Assembly (NCBI GenBank): GCA_911728435.2
Contig: OU452211.1
Span: 2,790,001 to 2,854,000 of the forward strand
DNA: 64,000 bases
Reading direction: 5' to 3'
From: Apoderus coryli
Lineage: Eukaryota > Arthropoda > Insecta > Coleoptera > Attelabidae
Shown: positions 12,401-27,400 of the stretch, piece by piece
How positions within the stretch are numbered: position 1 is the stretch's first letter
How the letters are laid out: each line of letters opens with the position of its first letter
Notes under the pieces: model-generated
The model's database searches: none
Told to the model about the DNA's origin: nothing
The model's input: the letters and a program-made list of their open reading frames with translations, nothing else
Translations under genes and position numbers: made by a program

Positions 12401-15400
12401 ATATCAATTGCTATTAACTTAGTTTTGGTGCTTGCTAACTAGAATTCAATGAACGTCTAAAACTCAACCACTGCTTTGCAACTTTGGACGCGTCGACGAT
12501 CGCATTCAATTCAAACTTTGTTTATTACACAAATTGCAACATGAAAATAATCATTTTGTCTTGGGGATTTCAAACTAATTGGAACTTGGTAAGTATAAAC
12601 GATTTCCACTGTAGAAAAGTCTCAGATTTATTGGCATAGTTCTATATAGAAAATGACAAACGGTTTTGCTGCAACTTTTTCAAAAAGAATTCCCTAAAAT
12701 AGACGTCAGTGTCGGCAATGATCTCCTCTGTATTTATCTTCATATTTAAAACTTTTAAAATTATTAATATTAATCATCGAAAATGACTTTATTGTTTTTC
12801 AAAATATTCCCCATGAAGATCTATACACCTTTGCATGCGTTTGAACCAATTGTCTAAGCACTTTTGCCACTCTGATTGAGGTATCTTCAAAACATGCATT
12901 CTGAATGCAGCAACCGCTCCTTCAGGTTGTTACGTACGGGAATAAAAAGAAGTCATTCGGTGCCAAGTCAGGACTATACGGCGGATGACTCATCAAATCG
13001 ATGTTTTGGGTGCTCAAAAATGCAGTTGTTTGAGCCGATTGAGCTCGCATTGTCGTGGTGAAGAGTGATCCGTCTTCGGCGGTTGGTTTTCCTGATTTCT
13101 TGGAAGACAACTGGCAAACAAATAGTTGTGTACCACTCAGAATTGACTGTTCTGCGTTGTTCTAGTGGTACGGTTGCGACATGTCCAGTTTTTCCGCTTG
13201 GAAGTGCTTCGTCCGCGAACAACTTTTGTTGGATTTAGCTCATCTTGAAACACCCATACAGTCGACTGCTGTTTACTTTCGGCCTCATACAATTCATCAC
13301 CTGTCACGATGTCATCGACGTGTTTCGAAGCACCGCGATCGTATTTTTTGAGAATTTCTTTCGACCAATCGACACGAAGCTTTTTTTGAGCGATTGACAA
13401 ATTGTGTGGGATCCAACTCGAAGGCAGCTATCTTGAATCGAGTTTCGTCAAAATTTTGAATAACCTTATATGTCCACGGATAGAGTTTGGAAGAGGACAG
13501 TGCAACAAGCATGAAGCTCTGACGAGTAGGAGGGCTGGCCGTGAGGCTGTCTGGAGCCGCCGTCGGTGCAGATCTAGGTGGTAGTAGCAAATACTCCAGC
13601 GAGGCCCTGGAGGACTGACGTGGAGAAGGGTTTCGTGTGAACAGCCGTTACACACGAGTCAGTCGATCCTAAGCCCTAGGCGAAAGCCGATGTTAATGTG
13701 GTGTCGTTTATTACATATAATTTATATTATTATAATATTACACGAACGTTCTTTCAAAAACACAACACAAAAACACAAACCGTGTGTGTGTAGACGAAAG
13801 AGTAGTAATAGAAAAAATAATAGTAAAATAAAAACGAATCTCACCCATTGGGCAAAGGGGAATCCGGTTCCTTTTCCGGAACCCGGCAGCGGAACCGTAT
13901 AAAAGTCGGGCCCTAGCAATAGAGTTCGTCGGGGCAACCCAAAAGGACCCGGAGACGCCGGAGATCCGGGAAGAGTTTTCTTTTCTGTATGAGCGTTCGA
14001 GTTCCATGGAAGGAGCAGGGAGATATGGTTTGGAACGCGAAGAGCACCGTAGTTGCCGCGGTGTTTGGATCTTCCCCTCCCGCCGGTTCGTATCCATATC
14101 CGCAGTAGGTCTCCAAGGTGGACAGCCTCTAGTCGATAGAATAATGTAGGTAAGGGAAGTCGGCAATATATATAAATAAATCCCAACCTTTTTTGCCACT
14201 TTTTATGTACAGGGTGGTCATCGAATCGTCCAATTTGGACCACCTTATACAAAAAAACAGCTCCGCACTTAATTTCGTGTACCCAGTAGCAGGTGTGTTA
14301 CTAAAAAATCGAAGTACTACCACATTTTGCTTACTCTGCATTTATAATTTCCGTTTTAAAAGTTTAAGTGCTTATTACTATGTCAAGAAATAACCGTATC
14401 GGATCTTCAAACAGAAATAAAGGTAAAAGACAACATCTCGATGGCATTTAGAACGAAAAACGACGCGTACGCTTCTTTTTTTTCATTCGGCTCTTGAATT
14501 GGTATAGATATAGTGATGACCGGTTTTACTTTTTTATTTTATCAAGAATATTCTAAATGTTGTATAATATTATCGAACAAGTTTCCATTGATAGATTGTT
14601 GCAGTGATATTTTATGTACCAAAAATATTTCATTCAAATAAAAATCGACGACACAAGGGGGCATTTTTAATTGCGACATAGTTTTAAATTAATTAAAGAT
14701 ACATAAAACGAAAATAGAGTAAAAAGGGGTTAAAAACTTAAACAAAAAATACCCTATTTGGTGGCGGAATTAAAAACACCCCCTTCGTACGTATCATGAA
14801 CTCAAATATCCAATTTTAACAGTTGCAACCCATTTCTGTCATTTCTAAAACTCTTTGAATTCTAGTTGAAATATTCAAATGCTGAGACAGGATATTAAAG
14901 ACAGTAAATATATCATTGATTTTCCCACTGATAAAAATGTATCACAATGATAAACATGACGAAATGAAATGAGATTTTTCGACATAAAATGGAAACATAC
15001 CGATAGATCTTCCAAGAAATAAATATATATGTATATACCGAGTGCTCCAATTAAAAGTGTCGACCAGGAAAGTTTCCCGTGAATTCTTTTTGGAAATCCC
15101 TTGAGTTTATATAGCGATGGCACAGATTTAATAGACTAAATCTGTCACGATGGTATTAATGGACACGAAAAACCAAATCTTATAAATAATGGCTTCTATA
15201 TTATGAGATCCCCGTTGACCTGGTATATTTTAAAGACTCAGCAGTAATAATATCTGCCGGAACATCAACATAGAAATTGAAACTTGTTAGTTGCGTGAAG
15301 GGTTGTGAAATTTAGACTGGACAATGATATTATGAAGAGCTATTTGCATGCCAAACGACATGCGGAAGCAGTGTCATTAAGGATAGTGTCTTAGGGCTTG

Positions 15401-18400
15401 AATGATAGCGTTCTATAGTCCTATACCGAGTAAAAGCATCAAAAAATTGAAATTTTTTCCGTGCCTCCAGGTGTTGTGAAATTTAGACAGGACAATGATA
15501 TTATGAAGGGCTATTTGCATGCCAAACGACATGCCGGAGCAGTGTTTATTTGTGATTGATTTTTATTTGACATTTTTCGATTGTCTAATTCTTTTGAAGT
15601 GTTTTATTGTAGAACTATTTATATTTATTGTAATTTTGTATAAAATGGGCGTTTGCCCGTAAATAAATAAATAAAATAAGGCACGTAAGTGTATAGTGCG
15701 TTATTGAATCGCCATGTATATGTAACAACTGAGTTTAATCAATCAGGATGTCGCTTGTTGAAATTATTATTTTGTGCCAAGCTTGAAACTAGTTTAACAA
15801 GTTTTGACCATACCATAATAATAATAACATACGCACAACTAATTGAAAAGATTCTTTTCACCTGTACAAATGTACACGACCATCATTTTAAAAAAAATGA
15901 CTGATTTAACGAGGTAAAATTAAATGATTTCCTGATTATCTTGTACTGACTTAATTACTTTATACTGTTTCCTAATAAAAGCAAAATTAATTAGGTGCCT
16001 TTTTCTTCGTTGATGTGAGAAAAGAAACTCGATCATTTAAATCCGTTAAATTCTTTGCTGCGAGTTCATTGAAAAATTAAAATTTATAAAACGCAAACAG
16101 CAGACAAACCACAGTCAGTCAATTACACCCATGACAGGAGAATATAACACGCGCGTTCTTCATGAAATTGAGCCCCATTTATGCGAAGATGTTGTCCCAA
16201 ATTAAGTGATTTAACGATATCAAATTAAATGATCTAGTACTCACGTAATTACGTTGAAGAAACCCAATCAAACACTTTTAAATCAGTTAAATTTGCTGGT
16301 GCGAGGTCACTGAAAAATACAAATTTACCAACCATACCCTGAAGGACAATACAACACGCGGTTTTCATCAAATTTAGCCCCAGCGGCGTCGTGAAATTGT
16401 TTTATTCTATGTCGAAGCTCGACCGGCGTTATTTGTTATATTCGTCAATTAAAAAAGGCCATAGGATGAGACATACAGGGTGAGTTATTAGTGCGTCGAA
16501 GGTCAATATTACTTCAAACACCAAAAATTTCACGCAAAAATTATACAGAGTGGTTCAAAAGTTACCGCTAGTATTATATGCAAAACAGGGCGAATTCTAA
16601 GGCTTCTGTACTGGAACTAAAATAATTTAAACTCTGCTTCTTACAGGCATAGCGTTTTGATAGTTATCAAATTTTAGAAAAAGATAATTGTAAGTATATA
16701 GTGCAAAACCTGTATACAGGGTGAGTCCAAACTCAAATTTGCGTTTTACGCGAATTTTCCAAATGAGACACCCTGTATATAATATCAAAAACTGAAAGGA
16801 AAATTGATAAGCTTTTATTCTTATAGAACCTTTCTTATACCTAAAGCTAAAAGTACTAGATTTTAGCTCGAGGTTGTGTTGGGACTCCAATTTCTTCCTC
16901 TCGTCACACTCGCGCTTTGTCTGAATGTAAATACCCATGTAACTATTGATTTCCGATCTAGCACAGCCCCTGAATCGATTTCGAAAGGCACGCTGATTTG
17001 TGATCACAGAACGTCCATTCGAAAAGTACCCATCGCCGGCAAATGCCCGTTGCTCACTGTTACAACGCATCGTGGGGCCTGACAGGATGGGGAACAAAAC
17101 TTTAGGTGAGTGCAGGGGCCTTTAATGCAAATCGCGGGGGTTGGTGTCGGCCCAGTATTTTGTTTGTTGACGTATCCACTCACGTGGAAATGGACCTCAT
17201 CACTAAAAAACAATTGCGTCCTCAGGAACGTTTTCGAGAAATGGGAGAGTTCTTGAACAATCGCCAACTTACGTACGGATGGCAATGATGATCATCGTGA
17301 AGAATTCGCCTCACTGAACAAGCGGAAAGTCTTAGGACAGATGCATGTTTGCAGGCAGAATGCCGTGGGGATCGCAATATTGAGGCTCTCACAGCTTCAC
17401 TGTTTTCAGGTGTTCTAATGAGCTGAGGGATGTAACTATTGATTTCCGATCTGGCACAGGCCCTGAATCGATTTCGAAAGGCACGCTGATTTGCGATCAC
17501 AGAACGTCCATTCGAAAAGTAAGCGCGCATTTCCAAAAAGGAAGTTATGATGCCGCACCCTGTACTTTTTATTGATTAATTTTCAAAACTGAAGAACAAT
17601 TATTAAAAAACGTTTAAAGAAACCAAATTAGCTATGGTAAAATAATTAAAAAAAAATAATTCGAACAGGAAAAAATATTATATTAAATACTAAACAAAGC
17701 TCAAATAAAAAAAAAGAATAATAAGCAAATGAGCAAAACACACATAAAAATATGTATAAAGGTATTAATCATCTTACCATTATACAAAAACCAATAAATA
17801 AACTAAACAAAACCATGTGAATAATACAAATGAAAAACAATACAAATGCCAACAATATGGAATAGAAAATAATGATAATAACAATAACATTTTTGGGAGA
17901 TATCGAGAGCAATTTTACTTAATTTGGACTTAGTGGCCAAGCAAATAAAACTCCTAAAACTCTCATAAAAAGTTATAGGGTGTCCACAAAAAAATTATAA
18001 TATACAATTTTTTCAAGATTTAAATTTGAGACTTCTTGGGCTGAGGCTCACAAATTACACAACAGGTTAAATAACGCCTTGTTATTTATTGTCCAAACAT
18101 TTTTTAAAAAAACAACGTTTCGGCAACGTACATCTGTTGCCTTCTTCAGGTAATATACATACAAAAATCGTCTAGTGGACAAGTAGTGTTTTCTTTTGTA
18201 TTATATTGTTTTATATTTATGTTTCGACAATAACAAGGCGTTATTTAACCTGTTGTGTAATTTGTGAGCCTCAGCCCAAGAAGTCTCAAATCTAAATATT
18301 GAAGAAATAAGGCTCAGAAAAGAAAACTAAATATAATTTTTTTCTTTTGGTCTTTTAATGTTCTGTTCTAAAATTGATTTTGGAATTGAGTTCATAGACA

Positions 18401-21400
18401 CGTTTATGTCTTCTGTGTTGTTTCTAAAATCTTCAATTAAAATTCGACGTTTTAATACTGCCATATGAAAATCTAGCACTCATTAAACCAGAATAATAAA
18501 GCTGACGATGCCCATTGAATTAATTAAATTTTAACACACTAAATTATTTCTAAACAGTGTCGACGATGTGATGATAATAATACTGGAGATAGGGAACGGC
18601 GAAGCATGAATAATTCAAAAACCAGAATAATATATTTAAGAACTGTTTATTTTTTAAAATTAAGAGCAAAAAAATGTTACATAGGATCAAAGCTTACGGG
18701 GTCTGGGAAAACTATTATCAGTTGTCCAATTTTTATAAATATCAGACGTTTTTGCTCTTATTAGTTTTTGTTAATAATAAATTTAAATTCCACAAGATGA
18801 TGGTATTTTTCGCCAGGGTATAAAACCACCTTCGGGAAGTTCTCCTGAAACAAATAGATACGTATAAGTAAGTCATTTTTTCCATTTAATTTAACTAAAA
18901 TTTTGTAAAAACTCTAAACTACGATCATTATTTTATCTTACAATAATGCACCGTTGTGGTTTCCTTTTACAGGGTGTCCAAAATTCGTATTTAAATAGTA
19001 ATATTTTCAATTGTATTTTACGTCACTTTTTTAAATGGAACGCCCTGTATCTAGTTGGGTGTATCGATAGAGTATTCATTTACCTTTAAAATGATACCAA
19101 AATGTTTACTTTTATATTTGCAAGTTTTCTTTTAAATTGCAATTTGACAAAAAATTAAGACAAAAACAAAAAAATAATTCAAAACTGTTTGAATACCTTT
19201 GGAAATTGAAGGTTTAGGTATAGGATACCTTATTTATTTATTGTCATTACCAAAAATGGTTTACACAAGTCATATTAAATATTAAAATATTACATAACAC
19301 AACATAAAGACATAGAAATGTATATAACTTAATCAAAACAGAAAGTCAGTGCTGAAGAATTCATCAATGGCGTAAAAAGCCTGGTCAATTAAGTAGTTTT
19401 TTAATCTATTTTTGAACATTGCAAGGCTCAGTGTTTTCAAACTATCTGGCAAATGATTATAGCATGTGGGACCATAATAATTCACAGAATTTCTGCTTCT
19501 ACTCAACCTCATATATTCAGGAAGAATGTCATTTTTGTTTCTGGTTGTGAACTTCATCATGCCTTATGTACAGATTGTAATTATTTTTCACATACATAAT
19601 TGAATTGTAGATATAGAGACACGGGAGTGTAATTATTTTACATTCTTTAAATTTAGGTCTGACATCCTCTCTAAACTTTAAATCTGTCATTATTCGAACC
19701 ACTCGTCTTTGGATTGCGAATACCCGACTCGCATGACAAGAGTGTCCCCAAATTGACAAAGCATATGAAGCCACACTGTGAAAAAGGCCATAATATGCTG
19801 ATTTCAAAACATTATAAGAGACTTCACCCTTCAAGCTTCGCAACATGACCACAACCTTAGACAACTTGGCAATGGTAACCTCGACATGACCCGCCCAGGT
19901 TAGCTTTTGGTCCAAAGTGACACCCAAAAACTTTGCCAGACGATCAGAAACAGCAACATCCGTCTCACGTAATGTAAATATTTTAGTAGCTATTTTATTG
20001 GCATTCATACAGAGTTTGTTAGCTGCAAACAAGTCCACAGCCCTCGACTGTGAATTAATCATACTTGAGGCCAGAACATCACTCGACAGTTCAACATCGA
20101 CAATAGTTGAATCGTCTGCAAACAATGTCAGGTCAGAGCATGGCAGATGTAGCGGTAAATCATTAATGAAAATCAAAAACAATAGAGGTCCGAGCACCAA
20201 GCCCTGTGGCACTCCACAAGAGCTCAACAAGGGCTGAGAAGACTTTGACTCAAACATCGTTACGACATTCCTACCAGTGAAATAGGAACTCAGCAAACGA
20301 ATCGAATTCGCACTCATACCGTATCGCTCCATTTTACCCAACAATATATCGTGTGAAACGCAATCAAACGCCTTTGTTAAATCAAGAAAAGAAGCCCCCA
20401 CAAGCCTTCTACTCTCAAAAGCGGTTGTAACGCTATTTATAAAGTTTTCTATAGCTGAAACGGTGTTAAGTTTCGGTCTAAATCCAAATTGTTTCAGAGA
20501 AAATAAATTATTTCTTTCAAAATAGTTGGCTAATTGTTTAAAGAGTATCTTTTCAAAAATTTTGCCTAGAACAGGTACTATAGAAATAGGGCGATAGTTG
20601 TTCAATTCATCTGGAGATCCTTTTTACCTTAATACTTTTTGGAAGATCTTTGAATTGGGCACATGATCGATCTAAAATATACAGGGTGTTCCATGTGATA
20701 TTAAGTTAAAATGCTAAAAATCGTCTCTCTGATTTTATGAAGTACCCTGTACATTTGAAAAGTAGTGTAGAGTAAATAAATAAGTAAATGAAATTGGCAT
20801 TTTGGCTCTTACATGGTTGACTGCGTCCGGATAGATTTGTGTTTCCAAACAGAACGCTCCATGTTTGTTGTATTGCACCCCATTTTTCCCTTTAGAGCTG
20901 TCGTCATCCGGTAAAAAGTTGGAAGTGTAAAATTGCACTCCCGGCTGATTGCTATACACCTCCATTGTTCTGCCACTTGGTGGATGTTCCATTTTCGCCA
21001 CGAAAGCATACACGCTACTATTGTTGTGTTGCTGTGTGGTGGGTTTTGTCACACAGAAATTATGATCGAATCCATTATCAGGGGAGCGTTTAATGGCATC
21101 GCCAAGTGATTGAGCCACTCGTAAATCGAACGGAGTCGCACTCACAGGGAGGAATTTGCCTGATGTAAAAAATAGTTTTTAGTTCTATAAATATAAAAGG
21201 AACAGTTGATAACAAGTACCAAACAGCAGCTGTGAAAGTTCTTTTGTAGTTATTACCGTACCTGTCGGGATTAGATTGTTGACTTCAGTGGTTTTGTCAG
21301 CATTTATAGTGACTAAGTGACTATAAAGACCAGTTGATCCACTCTGATGTCCCGCTATGTTGAAATAGGAATGATTCGTTAAATTTACTGGACACGGTTT

Positions 21401-24400
21401 CGTTACGTACGCCTCATATTCGATGAAAAGTTGATTGTCTTCTGTTAGTTCGTAGCTGACTGTTGCTAAAAGATCGCCTGGATAACCTTCTTCCATATCA
21501 GCAGAATGGTAAGACAGGAACACTTTGGTACCTAAATTATTATAAACAATGTGATTTTATTAAGAATTCAGCCTGATGTTGGCCTTTACGTTGGCAATCG
21601 TCTGTGGTGGTTTGAGAAATCTCGATAAGTCTATGAAAAAACAATCCGACGAACATAACAGGCCAAGAGTTGATGAACCGCCTTTATCCTTGTTAATAAT
21701 TCATATCTTCATAACTTGGTTCAGTCTATTTGCCCATAAAAGTCCAATACATCTTAAGCATTCTAAAAAGAGAGCTTCAAAAAATCTTACTAGATGAGTG
21801 CAAAAATTCTATTAAATTCTGACAGTGTTTATTATTTAAATTTGAATTACATATTTTAACTATTATAGATATTAGCAGGTAGTAAATTCACGTCTCAGGT
21901 TTTATTGCCCATTTATTGGGGGTGATGCATGTTTTGTAGGTATATAATGGGAAATTCCCAACATGTGTGCTTGCGTTGTTTTTCTGAACGCCATAAACAG
22001 GTAAAATATAATACATTCTCACTTATACTTAAGAAATTGAAAATCGGTAGACCTATTGTATAAATTAGAACAATTTTATTTTACTCTATCTAAAATTAAT
22101 ACATTTATATTTGCCCGTAATCAATTACACTTTTTTTTTCTTTAGGGCTGAACTATGGTTAATTGCTAGTTCAATATTATTAATAATTTTATTAATTTAA
22201 GCAAAAATGTAAAGTTTGAACATCCATGTTCTAATTTCGCAAAAAAATATGTTACGAAATTATATTTTAGGTAAGCAATACAAAATTTTAAAAATATAAA
22301 TAAAAATAAAATGATTATATGGAAACATGAGAAATTCTATTATAAAATAATATTATAAAATAATTCTAATACTCCCCTGTTCTTTACCTATCCTGTAATT
22401 TCAATAAAACCTAAATACGGATCTGTCGAGTATATTAAAAAATGGCTACCACCTGGTTCGCACAGGACGATAGAAAGTGTTGGGGGTTCATATTCTCTGT
22501 TGTTCTCTGGCAAAAGCAATTTCGATTTCAAAAACGAATGGCTTGATCCTGAACTCCCCCAAACTCATACACCAAAATTTAGCTCAATTCTCTCTCAGAG
22601 AACTTGAAAATGGTTATATGGTTATAGTTCGGGAATGTAAAATGATGAATGAACTGAAAAATGTTACCTTTAACGTAATATTCCCAAACAATTTTATCAA
22701 AACCCAGTAATCCTCCATGGAGATGATTGGGTCCGTTATTGATGGGAAGCGAATAAGTGGTTCCTTCAACTGTCATCCTGCCTTTATTGAAATGGTAAAA
22801 CATGTCAAATCAGCAATCAAACTAGATATTTCTACTAACCTTTTGCTGTGCGATTAGCAACACGTCCGATAAGTGCTCCATAGTAGCGATTTTTCGGGCC
22901 AAGGTACTCTCCAGCTGTATCGAAACCAAGCACCACATCATCAACTTTACCAGTTTGGTTTGGTACTTTAATTGAAGTTATTATACCACCGAGTGTAATG
23001 ACCTGGACTTGAACATTGTTTGTATTGATCCATGTGAACCGTTTAATGGTTTTAGATTTTCCCGATTTTTTATCGATGATTTGATCGAAATCGTCAGTTT
23101 TCAACGTGACCACCATACTTTATATTTTACCTACTCTGACTGGTTATATGAATATTTCAAGACTGAACGTTTTATGATTCCCATTGTTAATATTATTGAA
23201 TTTACCAAAGATAAGTGGTATAAATTGTTTTTGATTATTATTATCAGGCAAGTGTATGATTTGTTAAACTAACGGGCATAATGTACGAGGTCCATTCAAA
23301 AATATGATTTTTAGTTAGTACTAACCTTCAAAGGGTACGTGTATAAATTTGTCAGCCAGCAATCTGACTTTTAATTCGTAAGTTATAGCATTTTGTGAAG
23401 TAGAAAAAAGTGAATTTCGAGAGAAATGATACAGAGCACAGTGGACGCCCAAATGAGGCTGTTACTCCAGAAAACGGCAAAAAAAGTTCACAAACCGCCC
23501 CATTACAGAGCCTTGCGGCACTCTTATACATCTGAGTGTTGTTTTAATATTCTCTTTGAAATAATGCATGCCTAAAAATAGGCAGCAATTAGCGCTCTGA
23601 AACTGGCACAGGTAATGGAATACAAATCTGGCGATCTAGAGGGACACATGGGAATCCTGAATCTAATACCTTTGGATTCAGGAAGAAAACCGTCGGACGC
23701 TTTGCCACGCAAACATGATTTTGAAATTCCATTTGAAGTGGTCATTGCAGACCGTCAAAATTGGCTAAATGGGGAACCACGATTCCCAGAAAACACATCC
23801 GTCTGGTATACGGACGGTTCAAAAGGAATAGAAGGTAACACAGGCATGGGAGTATATTGCAGGCTCTCTGAATCGCTCGGGAAAAGTCCCACTATATATT
23901 GGAAGCAGAGATCAACGCTATTAATCGTTGTGCTCAAGAATGCCTGCAGAGAGGCATCCCGGAACGGCAGATCAATATTATGTCAGACAGTCAAGCTGTG
24001 TTAAAGCACTGAGGTCTTACACCTTCACGTCAAAGCTAGCATGGGAATGCAAACAGACCCTAAAGCAACTGGCAGCTCAGGGGAAAAAGATTACCAGGAC
24101 ATGAAGGCATAGAGGGGAACGAAGCGGCGGACCAACTTGCAAAAGAGGGCGCAAACGCTCCGTTTTGCGGCCCGGAACCCATCTTTGGCCTTCCAAAAAG
24201 CCATATGAAGGAAGAACTTCGGAGATGGGAAAAGGAACAACTTAAGTCCTACTGGAGAAACACTCCAGGCCTAAGACAATCAAAAAGGTTTATCAAACCT
24301 TCAGAGACCAACGCAGGGAAGCTTTACCAACTGGAGAGAAGCGACCTAAGGCGAATTACAGGCCTTTTTACGGGACACCACCCAGTGAAGTACCATCTCA

Positions 24401-27400
24401 AAAAGATGGGCCTAAACGAGGACGACACTTGTCGGTTTTTGCGAAGACGCAACAGAATACGTGCTCTGTGAATGCATGGCACTTTTCTGCAAAAGGCTAA
24501 AACACCTTGGAGGGATGACCCTAGTGTGGGACAGCTGGGTAATTCATAGATTAGGGTCATTCACAAAAGATCTTCTGCAGGTGGAAGTGAGGGGAGGCCA
24601 AACCGCCTAAACGACTCAGATAAAACCATCTACAATGCCTATTTCGGTTTACTACCAAATTATTCGAAAAACTAAGAGAGTTTCTTGGATCACTTTTAAT
24701 AATGTTGTTGGTAGGTAAATTCAAAGTCCTCTCCTGTATTATATTTATTTAATCCTTATCTTTAAATGCGGTAGATAAATTGTTACATAATTTTATATTT
24801 TATTTCTGTAGTAAAAATTTATAAATAACACTGTGTCGATATGTTTGTCCTGGGTACAAAACAGCTTGTGGGAAATTTTTCTGTAAAACAACATCTTCAT
24901 TTTTTCATGTTTTTACAATTTGGTTTAACTGTAACTTACGTGGTTAATAGCGTCAGGATAATTTTGAGTTTCGAAACATAACGAACCATGTTTATAATAT
25001 TTTTCTCCATTTTTTCCAATCAATTCTTTGCTTGAATTGTCCGGTAAATGATTTCCTGTGTAAAACTGTACTCCAGGTTGGTTACTGTAAATCTCTAAAG
25101 CTCGTCCAGTGGCTGGATGAAGAGCTTTCGCGACAAAAGTCATTGATTGTTCCGATGCTTTGTTAACACAGAAATTGTGATCGTATCCCAAGTAACCAGG
25201 GATACGGTTGATTACGTCGCCGAGGGTTTTCGGGATACGTAGATCGAATATCGTGTTGGTTACTTGGAGAAGTTTTCCTACAAGTAATCATATGGGTCTT
25301 CGGATGGTTTTATTTCGTTTTTCAATAGTTAATTACCTGTGGGAATAGAATTTTCATCGACATCAGTGGTGTAATCGGCATTTATTGAAATGACGTGGTC
25401 ATAAAGTTCCTTCGAACCTTTACTGTGGCCTGCCAAGTTGAAATAGGAATGATTCGTTAGATTTACATACGTTGTTTTGGTGGTTGTCGATGAGAAGTCG
25501 ATCAAGAATTTATTGTCGTTAGTTAACTCGAATGTGATGTTTGTTAAAACAGCACCTACAAAATAGTCTTAAAAAAGTTGCCCTAACAACTTGTAACTGT
25601 TAAAAACTACCTGGAAATCCTTCTTCACCATCTTTAGAAAGATAACTCAAGACTACTTTAGCTCCATCCACACGATAGTCCCAATTGACTTTATCAAATC
25701 CTTTTTTACCACCGTGTAATGTAAATTGTCCAATATTAGCTGTCACATTGTAAGGAACTCCATCAATGCTGAAGCTAGCGTTCCCAATTCGGTTGGCAAC
25801 TCTGCCCACTGTTGCTCCGAAATAGGGATTCAAAGGGTTGAGGTAACCTGGTAGACATATTTGGAGTTTTATTCATTCAGGATATATTGAGTCATATGGA
25901 CCTTGTTTTAGATGGGGTTTAGGACAATGAAGGCTTAGGATATGGGGATTTAGATTTGACATACTGTTGCAAGGTATATTTTATAATACTATTCCATCCA
26001 AATTGCAGTAATTTGTGGAACAGGGACCGGAAATGAGCCTTCAAAGCTAGCAACATCAAAAGAATAGCATATTCGACTAGTTCCTTCAGTATCTTGGTAG
26101 TTCTGTGAGAACCAGGATGAAGAACTAAGGTCCATCAGTGGTAATTCTAGCCAGGGACAGGAAGTTTGTTTTAGGCATCAGTTTAATGGTGTTTTCAGTA
26201 ACAAGCTTACCTGCCATGTTATCAAAGCCCATAACAATATCATCAACAGTTCCATTTCGATCTGGTAATTTGATGGACGTAATTGTAGCTCCGTAAGTTA
26301 TGATTTGCACGGACGCCCCATTATAGTTGCGCCATGTGAACCTTCGTACCGGTGAACTGATTCCAGTTAAAGGGTCACTGAACAAACCAAATTCGTCTTC
26401 TTCAAATTCAACTTCGTTTTGCTGAAAGTATCTGATTGTGTTCGTCTGGCAGGACATTTTCGGTCGTACTGAAATGATTCTAGTTGTTTTGTTTTGTTTT
26501 TATACACGTTGTGTTTTGTTTTTGCTGCAAAATAAAAACCACAATAATTCGAATGGTTTATCTTATCGTTGGAGTAAAACAATAACAATATCGAGGTAAG
26601 AATATTTCTCACAAATCAAGAGAACCTTCGTCGTTTTACAAGCATGGATGGGATTGAAAAAGCTAAGTGCTCTCGCAAAGATCGAGTTCAGCATCTAAGG
26701 AAAATTATTTGCAGTAGTAAAGTTGTCCAATCCCACGATCTTGGTGGCCAATTTACTATTCCTCTACGAGAAATAAGGCCTTTCCTTTCAAAAGATCCAT
26801 TGTTTCTCTTGCTGTGTGACAACTGGCACCATCCTGTTGAAACCACATATTCTCTACGTCTAATTCATAAATTTTCCGCCACAAAAAGCTTTGGATCATC
26901 TCCCTGTAGCGATTTCCATTGACCGTAAACGCATTTCCATTTCCAAAAAAATATGGTTCTACGATTCCTCTAGACCACCAACCACACCAAACCGTAACTT
27001 TTTGTGGATGTAATGGTTGCTCTAAGATAACTCTTGGATTCTCTTCACCCCAAATGCGGCAATTCTGCTTGTTGACGTAGCCATTGAGCTGGTTTTAATT
27101 CTTGGGTCAGCTGGATCTTATAAGCTGTGAACGATGACGAATGGATGGTTTTGGATGTTCTTCAACACTTCTGCTCACAGCTGAACGACCACTATGTTCA
27201 TAAATGTCAGTTATTACCCACTGTATCTCTGAAACTCTTGATCACGGCGGTCAACTGGATGTAATCTATACTGATTTCACCAAAGCCATTGATAGGCTGG
27301 ACCATGGCATATTGCTGAGTAAACTGCATACGTATGATGGATTTCCTTCCGGCTTGATATCTTTATGCAACTCATACTTGCATGATCGGAAACAATATGT

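Noticed and set aside
13722..14252. Open frames of 153 and 176 codons on the minus strand
   Set aside because: They run antisense through the 28S rRNA fragment; the conserved rRNA words explain the sequence and the proteins have no recognisable domain.
20735..21145. 136-codon frame as a separate gene
   Set aside because: It is mutarotase B exon 4 (to 20813) read through the donor into its intron.
22770..22785. Use of the CAG at 22779-22777 as the acceptor of mutarotase B exon 2
   Set aside because: It would put a TGA in frame immediately; the AAG four bases earlier keeps the conserved [12 protein letters not shown] reading.
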